Shown: piece by piece, positions 16,243 through 25,457 of the stretch
Numbering within the stretch: position 1 is the stretch's first letter
How the letters are laid out: each line of letters starts with the position of its first letter
NCBI GenBank assembly: GCA_006503475.1
Contig: RSEH01000263.1
Span: 1-64,000 of the forward strand
Origin: Stentor roeselii
Lineage: Eukaryota > Ciliophora > Heterotrichea > Heterotrichida > Stentoridae
Length of the DNA stretch: 64,000 nt
Direction: 5' to 3'
Made by a program: the position numbers and the translations under genes
The notes under the pieces: model-generated
The model's input: the letters and a program-made list of their open reading frames with translations, nothing else
Told to the model about the DNA's origin: nothing
Database searches by the model: none

Positions 16243-18606
16243 ATGTCAGGCGCTATAGGGATTGATCTAGGCAGCAAGAACAGTGTTATCGCCGTAGTTA
16301 AACAAGGTGGCATCGAAGTGATAATGAATGATTTTTCAAGTCGAGCGACTCCATCAGTAGTTGGCTTTACTCCAAAGCAAAGAACAAACGGAGAAGCAGG
16401 TTTCAGTAAATTGAGCACCAACTTTAGAAACACAGTGATGTACCCAACCCGCTTCCTCGGTTTCAACCCTAGCAGACAGGACCTTGAAGAAGAAAGAAAA
16501 TGGACGACTCACACAATCACAGAAGAAAATGGAGTACTCGGCCATCAAGTTCATTCAGGAGGAGAACAATACAACTTCTCGACTGAACAAGTGACAGCAA
16601 TGCTTCTTACTCATCTGATGGAAATTGTAGAGAAAAATAAAATCAAAGCTACTGATCTCGTTGTTTCAGTTCCTAATTATTTCAATGAAATTGAAAGAAT
16701 TTCTTTATTAAATGCTATTTCTATCGCTGGATTACCTTGTGTTAAGATCATGAATGAAGGAACTGCGATTGCACTTAGTTATGGACTTTTCAGAAATGAT
16801 AGATTTACTGAAGAAGGAAAAAATGTGGCTTTTGTTGATTTAGGACATAGCAAGTTTTCAGTGACTATTGCTCAGTTCAAGAAAGATAAACTTGAAATAC
16901 TTACTCATTGGTCTGATCGACATTTGGGAGGAAGAGACTTCGACTGGGTGTTAATGGAATACTTCGCAAGTGAGTTCAAGAAAAAACATCAAATCGATGT
17001 CTTGAAAAACCCGAGATCTCGAATGAAGTTGGCAGTTGCAGTAGAAAAACTTAGAAAGACTCTTAGTGCAAATAGCGACGCACAGTTTTCAGTGGAGTAC
17101 CTCGTTGAAGATATCGATCTTAACACTGTGATAACAAGAGAAATATTCGAAAATCTATCAGTCGGTATGTTGCAAAGAATTGAGGATAACTGTAGAAAAG
17201 CACTTGAAAGAGCTGGAATTGAATCAGTCTCGTCTGTTGAAATTCTTGGAGGAGGGTCAAGGATGCCTATGGTTCAAAGGGCTTATGCTAGAGCTTTTAG
17301 AGTTGAACAGGTGGAAAAAACACTTAATCAAGAAGAAGCCGTTTCAAGAGGTTGTGCCGTGCAAGCCGCTATGCTCAGTCCTTTGTTTAAAGTTAAAGAC
17401 TTCAGTGTGAAAGATATGGTTTATTATCCTTTGAGCTTTCATTATACCAACCTTGGAATGGATGTTGATACACCGTGTGAAGTGCTTTTTGATGCGAAAA
17501 ATACCTTCCCGGTTACAAAAATCATCAACACAGTGAAAAATGGACCTTTTGGGATCAGAGTCATTAATCAGGAACAAGGACTTGTGAATAATTATTCGAT
17601 TTCAGCTGCTGATGAGGCCACGGAATACAAAATCAAAATTCATATCAAAATGGACAAAAACGGTATCCTCAGCTTAGAAAAAGTCGAAAAAGTAGAAAGA
17701 ATCGAAGTCGAAGACACATCAATGAAAATTGACAAGCCTGATGAATCAAAAGCCGATTCTAAACCAGAAGACTCCAAATCCACTCCTACAGAAGACACAA
17801 AACCAGAAGACAAAAAAGAAGAAGAAAAGAAAAAAGAAGAAGAAAAGAAAACCAAAGCAAAACTTCGAAGAACTCCCATAAACTTCACAGGCCAACAACG
17901 AGGAATGAGCGAGTCCGACATAAAAAATGCAATCGAAAAGGAAAAGCAATTCGTAGCAAGAGACAACCTAGCACGTCAAACCCTTGAAAAGAAAAACGAG
18001 TTAGAAGCCTTCATCTACGACAGCAGGTCAGTTCTCGCATCTCAGCTTTCCGAATACTCAACTCCTGAAGTAATCGAAAAGCTATTAACCGAAATGAAGT
18101 CAGTCGAAGACTGGCTCTACGACGACGGTTCAGACACTACAAAGCAAGAATACGAATCAAGATTAACAGCTCTTAAAAATCACTTAAAACCTATTCAAGC
18201 CCGTTTCACATCTTATTCCGAAATCCCCAGAGTAATAAAAAGTCTCGAAGAAGCCATCAAGTACAGTCACGAAATGTTCAACTCAACTGATGAGAGATAC
18301 TCGCATATCACTGAAAGTGAAAGAAACGCTATCCTCAACAAAGCAGTAGAAAACACTGAAATCCTCAGAGAGATCAACATCAGCCTAGACGGTAAAAAGA
18401 AATATGAAGACCCAGGAGTCAACATCGACGACATCGTCAAGAAAGCTCTTCAGTTAAGAGAAGTCACCAACCAAATCATGAACAAACCGAAACCCGCCCC
18501 GAAACCAGAAGAAAAGCCAGAAGAAGTAAAAACTGAAAAGACAGAAGAGAAAAAACCTGAAAGCTCTGAAGTACAAGGCGAGCAAAAAATGGACGTAGAC
18601 CCTTAG
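16243..18606 (+). CDS. HSP110-type chaperone (Hsp70 nucleotide-exchange factor)
   Basis: 787 residues. The Hsp70-like ATPase domain (1-385) opens with AIGIDLGSKNSVIAVV and includes NEGTAIALSYG, VAFVDLGHSKFSV and EILGGGSRMPMVQ. The phosphate-2 loop reads FVDLGHSKFS rather than the DLGGGT of true Hsp70, as in Hsp110/Sse proteins. The substrate domain follows, with an expanded acidic Lys/Glu linker at about 500-550 and a long helical C-terminal region, giving more than 100 residues beyond ordinary Hsp70. It ends MDVDP, with no KDEL, so it is cytosolic. Hsp110 exchanges nucleotide on Hsp70 and holds unfolded proteins in disaggregation. A perfect heat-shock element lies just upstream. Confidence 0.92.
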   Translation: MSGAIGIDLGSKNSVIAVVKQGGIEVIMNDFSSRATPSVVGFTPKQRTNGEAGFSKLSTNFRNTVMYPTRFLGFNPSRQDLEEERKWTTHTITEENGVLGHQVHSGGEQYNFSTEQVTAMLLTHLMEIVEKNKIKATDLVVSVPNYFNEIERISLLNAISIAGLPCVKIMNEGTAIALSYGLFRNDRFTEEGKNVAFVDLGHSKFSVTIAQFKKDKLEILTHWSDRHLGGRDFDWVLMEYFASEFKKKHQIDVLKNPRSRMKLAVAVEKLRKTLSANSDAQFSVEYLVEDIDLNTVITREIFENLSVGMLQRIEDNCRKALERAGIESVSSVEILGGGSRMPMVQRAYARAFRVEQVEKTLNQEEAVSRGCAVQAAMLSPLFKVKDFSVKDMVYYPLSFHYTNLGMDVDTPCEVLFDAKNTFPVTKIINTVKNGPFGIRVINQEQGLVNNYSISAADEATEYKIKIHIKMDKNGILSLEKVEKVERIEVEDTSMKIDKPDESKADSKPEDSKSTPTEDTKPEDKKEEEKKKEEEKKTKAKLRRTPINFTGQQRGMSESDIKNAIEKEKQFVARDNLARQTLEKKNELEAFIYDSRSVLASQLSEYSTPEVIEKLLTEMKSVEDWLYDDGSDTTKQEYESRLTALKNHLKPIQARFTSYSEIPRVIKSLEEAIKYSHEMFNSTDERYSHITESERNAILNKAVENTEILREINISLDGKKKYEDPGVNIDDIVKKALQLREVTNQIMNKPKPAPKPEEKPEEVKTEKTEEKKPESSEVQGEQKMDVDP

Positions 18607-18694
18607 GCATTAATAAGTAATGTATGACCATTAACACTAGTTTTAATATTTCGTGATTTTCTAGAAAGAAGATCAATTTTTAATAATCTTCTAA

Positions 18695-21238
18695 ATGAAG
18701 CCTTCTTCAACTGAAATCCTTCAGAACATCAGCAGTTTTACAGACTATCTTTACCCATTCAAGAAAAACCTACCCCCTGTGAAAGACAAGCGAGTTAAAC
18801 AAAAAAATCTTCGAGAGCTGTACATGACCCGAGCCCCTACATCAGAAGACGTCGAAATCACCAAGAAAATGACAGACTGGCTTATGACCCAGGACCGTAA
18901 GTCTTTAAACCGCCTTTTAACCCACAAAAACCCTTTCATCACGACCTTTCTGCTGGAGAGTTATAACCTTTCAGCTCACGAAGGTCGATTTTTCTTCAAA
19001 ATTAAAGAAAACCAGCCACGTCCTGACTCCCAGCCGAGTGTCTTTTACGTGATCGACTCAGAAAAAAAGTCCTGGACTCACTTGGACTCTCTGCAGAACA
19101 CAATAGAAAAAGACCTCGAAAGTCGTATCCGACTCTGTGACCAAGACGCTTACTGCGACTTGCTTAGTTTTGACCCTAATGCTGAAGTTGCAACGTTTTT
19201 GGCTTTAGCCAAACAAGCGACTGACAATCAGTGCTTTCAAGTCCCTTGTAGAGTGAGTTGGGAATATCATACAAATACCTGGATCTGGAACTATCCTCCT
19301 TGGTTTAAACCTGGAAAGGCTTTTGGATTCTCGCTTTTTGCCTTGGCTAGCTTTGAGAGAACGCTTTGGACTGCCTTCTGGGCTTCAGCTCAACTGGATC
19401 CAAGAGCGAGTCCTGATGCGCAAGTCTTTCGACCGTCAAGTTCAAGTTCTTTTCATTCTAACCTACTCGACCTCAGCCTTTTCCTTGCTAGTCTTCCTCA
19501 TTCGAAACAAGTGCAAATCGTTGGAGACAAAGCACTTCATGCAGAACTTGGAGAAAAAGCCTCGAATGAAGTAGAAGCTTTGCAAAATGGAATTAAGTTG
19601 AAGAAAATTAATTGTGACTCGGGAAGTATTGTTTTTATTCTTTCGAGCAAGCCTTTGGCTGTGAAGAATCTTGATGTTATTAGTGAAAGGTTTGAAAAGT
19701 TGGAAAGTTTGCAGTTTGTGGAGTTTCTTATGTTTTCTACTTTAGAAAGAGTTGCTAGTACTTTGGACCTGGTCTGTAGGAAGGTCTTGGCAAGTGTGGC
19801 TTCAGCGATGAGTGAAAAAAAAGCAGAAGATTTGATGAAAGATGTGAAAATCGAAGAGTCTCCGAAAAAGTTTTCAGTGAAGAAGAAATCGAAGAAAAGG
19901 AAGAGTAATTTGAAGAAGAGGAACCCTACTGATCAGTTTAAAGAAATTGCTGAGGACATACTTAATAATATTGTCAGTGAACTTGAAGAAAACCCGGAGT
20001 TTCAAGTTAAAAGATCGCCGGTCAATAAGTCATTCGTCAGGCCTGCACTTGATACGCTGCTTCCAAAGCACCCACTAGAAGAGCACAAAGACCCTGTTAG
20101 TTCTTACACATCCTGCAAGCAAACCAAGCCAATCAAGCCATTAAAACAACAGACATACCGTAAAGACTACCACCGAAAACCCACAAAGCGTCCTCACTCA
20201 TCCCAAACCAAACCTCCAAGTTCCAACCAATCCACTCCCAAGGTCCAAACATCAAAAACTTCCACAGAAGTAACTCCAACAAAGCCAGAAGCCCAGAAGT
20301 TCAAATGGTCAAAAATGGACTCGACAGTTCCATCTCAACTCGACATCTCTGAATTCCCTCCTCTTCCTCTACTAACAGACTTTCCTGAATTCAAGCCAAG
20401 TCTCGCTCACATCGAAATCGAGAAGTTTTGCAAGGCGATGACTTTTCGAGTTGGGCAAAGATTTCAAGCCTTTGGTTCCCGACTTGACATGGTTTATGAG
20501 ATGATTTCAATGCAACACCCTGAAGGTGTTATTTATTTATTCGGTTCTTTTAGCACTGGACTTGCTATTGACTCAAGTGACATCGACCTGCTTGTTTCTT
20601 TGCCGAGACTTCCAAATCGTAGAGAAATTGTTGAGTATTGTTGCCTGTTAAGTGAGATTTTTAGTTCTAGTCCTGATGTGCGATACGCCCAGGCGATTAC
20701 TTCAGCCCGGATTCCGATAGTCAAGATCCAAGTAGACGATTTTTCCATTGACATAAGTTACGAAGACGATGAAAATTCACATCAGGGCCTTGCAGTCCAA
20801 GCGTTGATTTTGCAATCAATTCAGATATACCCAGGTCTTCGTGAACTGACATTATTATTCAAGCACCTTTTACACCAGCACAATTTAAACTGCAACTTTT
20901 TAGGAGGACTTAACGCTTATGGTCTTTTTGTGTGGGTCCTCTCGTTTTTCAGGTCACTTCCAGTGATTGACGAGGACCTGGGGACCCTTTGCAGTCTTTT
21001 TCTTAACACCTTCAGCACCCTTGACCCTCTTCACACAGGCATCGACGCAAGACTAGTGCCATCCTTTTACCCTCTCCCTTCCCCCTGTTACAACAACCTT
21101 CTCACAATCGACCCAATCACAGGAAACAACATCACTTCAGGTCTCTTCCAATCAAATCAAATCCTTTCCTTGTTCCTTTCCTGCAAAGTCCGTCTCCTTC
21201 AATCCCCATCTTCAATCCGTTCAATTTTTTCCTTCTAA
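18695..21238 (+). CDS. Noncanonical poly(A) polymerase (TRF4/5-like terminal nucleotidyltransferase)
   Basis: 847 residues. The N-terminal 560 are unassigned, with a basic Lys-rich patch at about 385-410 and a Pro/Thr/Lys-rich linker. The nucleotidyltransferase domain starts near residue 570. It carries GSFSTGLAIDSSDIDLLV (Gly617 onward; the helix-turn GS plus the DxD metal pair) and the third aspartate in FSIDISYED (about Asp685). A poly(A)-polymerase-associated segment follows (LNAYGLFVWVLSFF, NNITSGLF). This class adds short A or U tails to nuclear RNAs for surveillance (TRAMP-like) or to mRNA. No RNA-recognition motif seen. Stop lies 16 nt before the MAPK start on the same strand. Confidence 0.85.
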   Translation: MKPSSTEILQNISSFTDYLYPFKKNLPPVKDKRVKQKNLRELYMTRAPTSEDVEITKKMTDWLMTQDRKSLNRLLTHKNPFITTFLLESYNLSAHEGRFFFKIKENQPRPDSQPSVFYVIDSEKKSWTHLDSLQNTIEKDLESRIRLCDQDAYCDLLSFDPNAEVATFLALAKQATDNQCFQVPCRVSWEYHTNTWIWNYPPWFKPGKAFGFSLFALASFERTLWTAFWASAQLDPRASPDAQVFRPSSSSSFHSNLLDLSLFLASLPHSKQVQIVGDKALHAELGEKASNEVEALQNGIKLKKINCDSGSIVFILSSKPLAVKNLDVISERFEKLESLQFVEFLMFSTLERVASTLDLVCRKVLASVASAMSEKKAEDLMKDVKIEESPKKFSVKKKSKKRKSNLKKRNPTDQFKEIAEDILNNIVSELEENPEFQVKRSPVNKSFVRPALDTLLPKHPLEEHKDPVSSYTSCKQTKPIKPLKQQTYRKDYHRKPTKRPHSSQTKPPSSNQSTPKVQTSKTSTEVTPTKPEAQKFKWSKMDSTVPSQLDISEFPPLPLLTDFPEFKPSLAHIEIEKFCKAMTFRVGQRFQAFGSRLDMVYEMISMQHPEGVIYLFGSFSTGLAIDSSDIDLLVSLPRLPNRREIVEYCCLLSEIFSSSPDVRYAQAITSARIPIVKIQVDDFSIDISYEDDENSHQGLAVQALILQSIQIYPGLRELTLLFKHLLHQHNLNCNFLGGLNAYGLFVWVLSFFRSLPVIDEDLGTLCSLFLNTFSTLDPLHTGIDARLVPSFYPLPSPCYNNLLTIDPITGNNITSGLFQSNQILSLFLSCKVRLLQSPSSIRSIFSF

Positions 21239-21254
21239 AGGTAAACTAATAAAA

Positions 21255-22334
21255 ATGAGTGAAGAGATCGAGACCCACATCCTGCGAAAATACGAAATTT
21301 TGCAAAAACTCGGCAAAGGCGCTTACGGCGTTGTGTGGAAAGCGATCGATAAGAAAACGCGAGAAGTCATCGCGCTTAAAAAGGTATTCGACGCTTTCCA
21401 GAACGCGACAGACGCTCAAAGGACCTTTCGTGAGATCATGTTTCTGCAGGAGTTGAACGGACACGAAAACATCATCCGTCTGTTAAACGTGATTCGCGCT
21501 GAGAACGACAAAGACATTTACCTGGTCTTTGACTTTATGGAGACTGACTTGCATGCGGTGATCCGGGCGAATATACTGGAAGAGATTCACAAGCAGTACG
21601 TGACTTATCAGATCATTAAAGCGCTGAAGTACATGCATTCAGGGCAGTTGCTTCATAGAGACCTTAAACCTTCGAACATCCTGTTGAACTCTGAATGTCT
21701 CGTCAAAGTGGCTGACTTCGGACTTGCTCGGTCAGTGGCTTCTCAAGAGGAAGGCTCGAATGCAGTGCTGACTGATTACGTCGCGACTCGATGGTACCGA
21801 GCACCTGAGATCTTGTTAGGGTCGACTAAGTACTCAAAGGCGGTTGACATGTGGAGTCTTGGGTGCATTGTTGGAGAAATGCTGCATGGAAAGCCGATAT
21901 TTCCTGGAACTAGTACTTTGAATCAACTTGATAGAGTACTTGAACTCACCGGAAGACCCTCGGCTGAAGATGTGGAAGCTATTCAGTCGAATTTGGCAAG
22001 TACTATGTTGGATAGTCTTCCACCTGGCAGGACTAAGACTTTTCATGACTTTTTCCCTTCTGCTAGTGATGATGCACTTGACTTGGTTAGAAAACTGCTG
22101 CAGTTTAACCCGAATAAAAGACTGACTATTGAACAGGCTTTGAGACATCCTTATGTCTCGCAGTTTCATAACCCTGATGATGAACCTAATTGTCCAAGAA
22201 CTATCAGCATTTCTATCAATGATGATAAAAAGTTCTCTATTAGAGAGTATCGTGATAAGATTTATACGGATATCTCAAGGAAGAAGAAAGAAATTAGGAG
22301 AAGACACTTGCAGGCTAGAGGGTATTATCATTAG
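21255..22334 (+). CDS. ERK7/8-type (MAPK15) mitogen-activated protein kinase
   Basis: 359 residues, almost all kinase domain. Motifs: glycine loop GKGAYGVV (about 20), ALKK lysine, HRDLKPSN, DFGLA, and the activation loop LTDYVATRWYRAPE with TDY in place of the TEY of animal MAPK15. The sequence around the loop (YVATRWYRAPEILLGSTKYS, AVDMWSLGCI) and a short basic tail (KKEIRRRHLQARG) fit the ERK7/8 subgroup, which autophosphorylates and acts in ciliogenesis and autophagy in other eukaryotes. The 16-nt spacer from the upstream poly(A) polymerase leaves almost no room for a separate promoter. Confidence 0.88.
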   Translation: MSEEIETHILRKYEILQKLGKGAYGVVWKAIDKKTREVIALKKVFDAFQNATDAQRTFREIMFLQELNGHENIIRLLNVIRAENDKDIYLVFDFMETDLHAVIRANILEEIHKQYVTYQIIKALKYMHSGQLLHRDLKPSNILLNSECLVKVADFGLARSVASQEEGSNAVLTDYVATRWYRAPEILLGSTKYSKAVDMWSLGCIVGEMLHGKPIFPGTSTLNQLDRVLELTGRPSAEDVEAIQSNLASTMLDSLPPGRTKTFHDFFPSASDDALDLVRKLLQFNPNKRLTIEQALRHPYVSQFHNPDDEPNCPRTISISINDDKKFSIREYRDKIYTDISRKKKEIRRRHLQARGYYH

Positions 22335-22474
22335 GTTTAATATTATTGGATTAGATAAAAGTTGGGAATGGAATTGCATTGTTTTTATGGTTTTTTGAAT
22401 GGAGTGAGTTTCAGGTATGTCCAGAACCCTTTACAAAACAATCTACTCAAATTCAAAACCATTCACTATCATTA

Positions 22475-22645
22475 CTAGATATTAAGTTTTGTCCTTCTCC
22501 AATTTCTCCTCTTGGAATTATACCTCTGGGTACTTCCAGTCTTATAAGAAGCCCATCTGGGCATAGGCCTATTTTGTTTTCGTGCTCTTCCCATGATTTT
22601 CTTCTTCCTGAGACTTTTGATAGACCCCTAAGTATCTCTTACCAT
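22475..22645 (-). CDS. RPL39: 60S ribosomal protein L39 (eL39), one 15-nt intron
   Basis: A gene too short for ordinary ORF calling. ATG at 22643-22645 is followed at once by a 15-nt intron (22628-22642). The rest encodes GSIKSLRKKKIMGRARKQNR, then PMPRWASYKTG, RYNSKRRNWRRTK and LNI, then TAG. The total of 51 residues is exactly the eukaryotic eL39 length. The NRPxPxW, YN.KRRxWRRTKL signature is unmistakable. eL39 lines the peptide exit tunnel of the large subunit. Placing the intron straight after the start codon is a common position in ribosomal protein genes. It lies between the convergent MAPK gene and the TBC gene, whose stop is 39 bp upstream on the same strand. Confidence 0.95.
22628..22642 (-). 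other. 15-nt intron
   Basis: GTAAGAGATACTTAG directly after the RPL39 ATG (phase 0). Retained, its TAG would end translation after five codons. Confidence 0.92.
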
Positions 22646-22684
22646 TTACTTTTATACGAATGGCTGTTGAAGTTAATTAAACAA

Positions 22685-23884
22685 TTACGAAAGTTCAAAA
22701 TGTTTGACTTCTTCTGCGATTTCCAAGAAGCTACTCCTGACCTGCTCTGCATAAACTTTGAATTCATTGTCTTCTCTGACATTCCGGCAAATATGGTTTT
22801 TTCTTCCGACCATCAAGTCTTTACTTTCTCTGATAAGCGAAACGTCGACACTGAGTTCATATCGACCAAGTTCCAAGTAGTCATCATCGACAGAAATTAT
22901 CACGTCAGTCATAAAAGTGAAGAAACTTGTTGTCATGTAGTCCATTTGCTTGCATGTGTCTTCGTTTTCACAGCAACCTAACATTTTCTTCATGATTTCA
23001 TCTTGTGAATATATCACGTCGCAACGGTCGTGAAGCTCTTTCATTACTTCTTGATTTGCTAAGTCTTGGATGCGGTTTAGAAGGACTGGGTGAACGCGAA
23101 AGAGCTTCCGGTCCATAACTTCCAACAACTCTTCAGGAGATTTGATCCCCTTACAAACCCTTTCAATAACCTCAAAGACATCAGTCAGTTCTTTTTTCGT
23201 CTTAATCAAATCAAACGACAAATAAAAAACAGCCAAAGCAACTCTATAAATCACGCTATGTCCATGAATAAAAATCTCATCCCAAAGCCTGGCCACAACT
23301 GCAGTTTTAAAAGTATAAGCAAACATACAAGTGAACCACTGTACCGTAACCAGTGAAGTATTCATCTCAATTCTATCAAAAACTTTCGCAACTTTCGGCA
23401 ACCTAGTCCTAAGCAAATAATCAAAAACCTTCTGATCCAAAAGAACTCCACTCATAGTCGAAAAATACTCAAAAGGCAAAAACTGTTCAACAACTTGAAC
23501 CAGCATCCAAAAAGTCTCAACTTCAGAAAACTTCAAAGTCAAAAACCTTCCAGCGATAAAGTTCATTCCTTGACAGTACCCGACGTTTGGGTTACGAAAA
23601 GAATAAGCCCTAAGAATATTCTGAAGTACTTTCAAGTTACCCGCTTCAGCAAAGAAAGGATCAGAAGGAAAAGTCCTGTGCAAGTCAATTTTTATTTGTT
23701 CGTCAAACCTGTTGCAGGTCTCTCTGTTCTCATCAAGCAGGCGATAGTAGTAAAGCGAGCTGAATGACATTTCGTACATCGCTCCTGATAACTTCAGCCA
23801 GTTGATACGTCTTCGAAAGGCGGAGTCTTGAATGTGAAGATTGCTGATTGAGGAGTTTTTCGACTGGTTGAATGACTTTTTCAT
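22685..23884 (-). CDS. TBC-domain Rab GTPase-activating protein
   Basis: 399 residues. The TBC domain spans about 30-270. The dual catalytic fingers are visible: the arginine motif IKIDLHRTFP (about 67-76) and the glutamine motif VGYCQGMNFIA (about 100-110). The WFTCMFAY and LWDEIFIHG segments of the domain follow. Both fingers are intact, so it should accelerate GTP hydrolysis on a Rab in membrane traffic; which Rab cannot be told. The C-terminal 120 residues are charged with no domain recognised. It reads in the same direction as RPL39. Start is the only ATG before the domain. Confidence 0.9.
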   Translation of the reverse strand: MKKSFNQSKNSSISNLHIQDSAFRRRINWLKLSGAMYEMSFSSLYYYRLLDENRETCNRFDEQIKIDLHRTFPSDPFFAEAGNLKVLQNILRAYSFRNPNVGYCQGMNFIAGRFLTLKFSEVETFWMLVQVVEQFLPFEYFSTMSGVLLDQKVFDYLLRTRLPKVAKVFDRIEMNTSLVTVQWFTCMFAYTFKTAVVARLWDEIFIHGHSVIYRVALAVFYLSFDLIKTKKELTDVFEVIERVCKGIKSPEELLEVMDRKLFRVHPVLLNRIQDLANQEVMKELHDRCDVIYSQDEIMKKMLGCCENEDTCKQMDYMTTSFFTFMTDVIISVDDDYLELGRYELSVDVSLIRESKDLMVGRKNHICRNVREDNEFKVYAEQVRSSFLEIAEEVKHFELS

Positions 23885-23900
23885 ATATTATGGAACATTA

Positions 23901-25427
23901 TTAATCGAGTTTCATTAAAAAAGCTGAAAGGTTGGCTTGGATGATGTCGTTTGAGGAAACTTTTAAAGAAGATATTGATGAGTGGCTTATCTGGTCGGCA
24001 AGTTCCCAACCGTCTAAAAGAGCGATTTTGCAGATTTTTTTTCGCCATCTGATGAGTTTTAAAGCTTCGATACTGTTTCGCTGGCTTAGAAGGTACTCCA
24101 AGCGGTCTAGTACCAGTTCTTCTGCAGTGTCAGCAGGGACGTTTAAGTACTCGGCAAGTGGAAGAGAGTGCTTCCACCAGTCTTGTGATGGGAATAACAT
24201 TTTTGAAATCGCTTCCTGACATCTGCTGAATTTTTCATTGATAAGACCTGTCAACTTGCTGTAGTCTGCCTCGGATATTGCAGGGTCTTGACGGAGGCCT
24301 TCGTCTTCTGAGGCAAGAAAAGGCTTTTCGAGACTTGGCCACTTTTCACTGTCGTTTACGGTGAGGAAGACTTGGTTTGACTTTACTGGAGTTATCATGC
24401 TTTCCAAGGTGTTTTGAAGATCGTGATGTTCTACTACTGAACCTGCCGAAAAATCGTCGATTTCGATTTTTAAGTCGATTTTTGAATCGCGTAGACCGAA
24501 TTTCTTCTTTAATCGTTCACAGGTTTCCACATCAGTTATTTTCGAAAAGGTTTCAAACCATTTTCCTAGATTTTCTTGAATTTCAGGCACTTTTGAACTT
24601 TCTGGGTGATGGTCAAGTGTCTTTTCAAGGATTTCTAGATATAAGGATATTTGGACTTGGTCGAATGGAACTTGAGAGTCTTGAATAATGAAAGGAATTA
24701 AAAATAACAGCTGCCATGATATTTGCCAGTCAAACATTTGAGTGAGTTTCAAGAAAATTTCCATGTTTTCAGTGAAAGTTTTACAAAGTTTTTGATTATT
24801 TGTGAAAAGTTTGTAAGTTGAGAAGAATTTTGAACGTTTGTTGTAACCCAGGATACTTCGAAGCATCTCAAAGATTTCAAATGCGCACATTAATATTGAA
24901 TCGTTTATATTAGTGAGGTAGTCAACAGCAGGGTACTTGCATACTAAAGCGCAGTCCATCCAACTGATGCAGAATTCAATAGTTTTATTTAAAAAGTTCT
25001 CAACTATTGATATGTCACGTGTGGGGTTAGAATATGTGAAAGTCATCAAACAGTCTATCTGAATGAACAGGTCACCTCTTACAAGGATAGTCAAGTCATA
25101 AGCTGGTATCTGAAAGCGACTAGAGCAAAGTTTCTGCATCTGAATATTCAAACTTTTCAAAGTTTCCTCATTAAATTCCCATTCCCTCAACGCTACAGAA
25201 CTCTGTCCAGTATATCCTTTAGAGTGCATCCTAAGTGGAGCAATAGATTTAGAATGAAGACAATAAGAACAATTATATTTATCACTCCATCCATCAAAAT
25301 GAACAATAATCAAAGTTTTCTTATTGCTCGATTTCTTAGTTGCCTTGATTCTCGCCATTCTCCAGAAACCTTTTCTATCCCTGGCGTCAATCCAGTTTTT
25401 GACTTTAAAGTATTTCGCATCAGCCAT
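23901..25427 (-). CDS. Protein with N-terminal Tudor/MBT-like domain
   Basis: 508 residues. Residues about 7-60 resemble a Tudor/MBT-type reader: KVKNWIDARDRKGFWRMARI, then LIIVHFDGWSDKYN, which matches the pattern VHFDGW...YDEW of MBT repeats and of domains found on some deubiquitinases. The rest (60-508) is largely helical with no recognised catalytic motif, including an acidic mid-section and a helical C-terminus. Such domains read methylated lysine or arginine, but the aromatic cage cannot be judged from motif reading. It is tightly placed between DBR1 (30 bp) and the TBC gene (16 bp), all on the minus strand. Function unknown. Confidence 0.7.
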   Translation of the reverse strand: MADAKYFKVKNWIDARDRKGFWRMARIKATKKSSNKKTLIIVHFDGWSDKYNCSYCLHSKSIAPLRMHSKGYTGQSSVALREWEFNEETLKSLNIQMQKLCSSRFQIPAYDLTILVRGDLFIQIDCLMTFTYSNPTRDISIVENFLNKTIEFCISWMDCALVCKYPAVDYLTNINDSILMCAFEIFEMLRSILGYNKRSKFFSTYKLFTNNQKLCKTFTENMEIFLKLTQMFDWQISWQLLFLIPFIIQDSQVPFDQVQISLYLEILEKTLDHHPESSKVPEIQENLGKWFETFSKITDVETCERLKKKFGLRDSKIDLKIEIDDFSAGSVVEHHDLQNTLESMITPVKSNQVFLTVNDSEKWPSLEKPFLASEDEGLRQDPAISEADYSKLTGLINEKFSRCQEAISKMLFPSQDWWKHSLPLAEYLNVPADTAEELVLDRLEYLLSQRNSIEALKLIRWRKKICKIALLDGWELADQISHSSISSLKVSSNDIIQANLSAFLMKLD

Positions 25428-25457
25428 ATTATATCCTTATCTAAACATCATCAACCT

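Noticed and set aside
22379-22981. 200-codon plus-strand ORF after the MAPK gene
   Set aside because: It runs antisense to both RPL39 and the C-terminus of the TBC gene, which are unmistakable; its translation has no domain.
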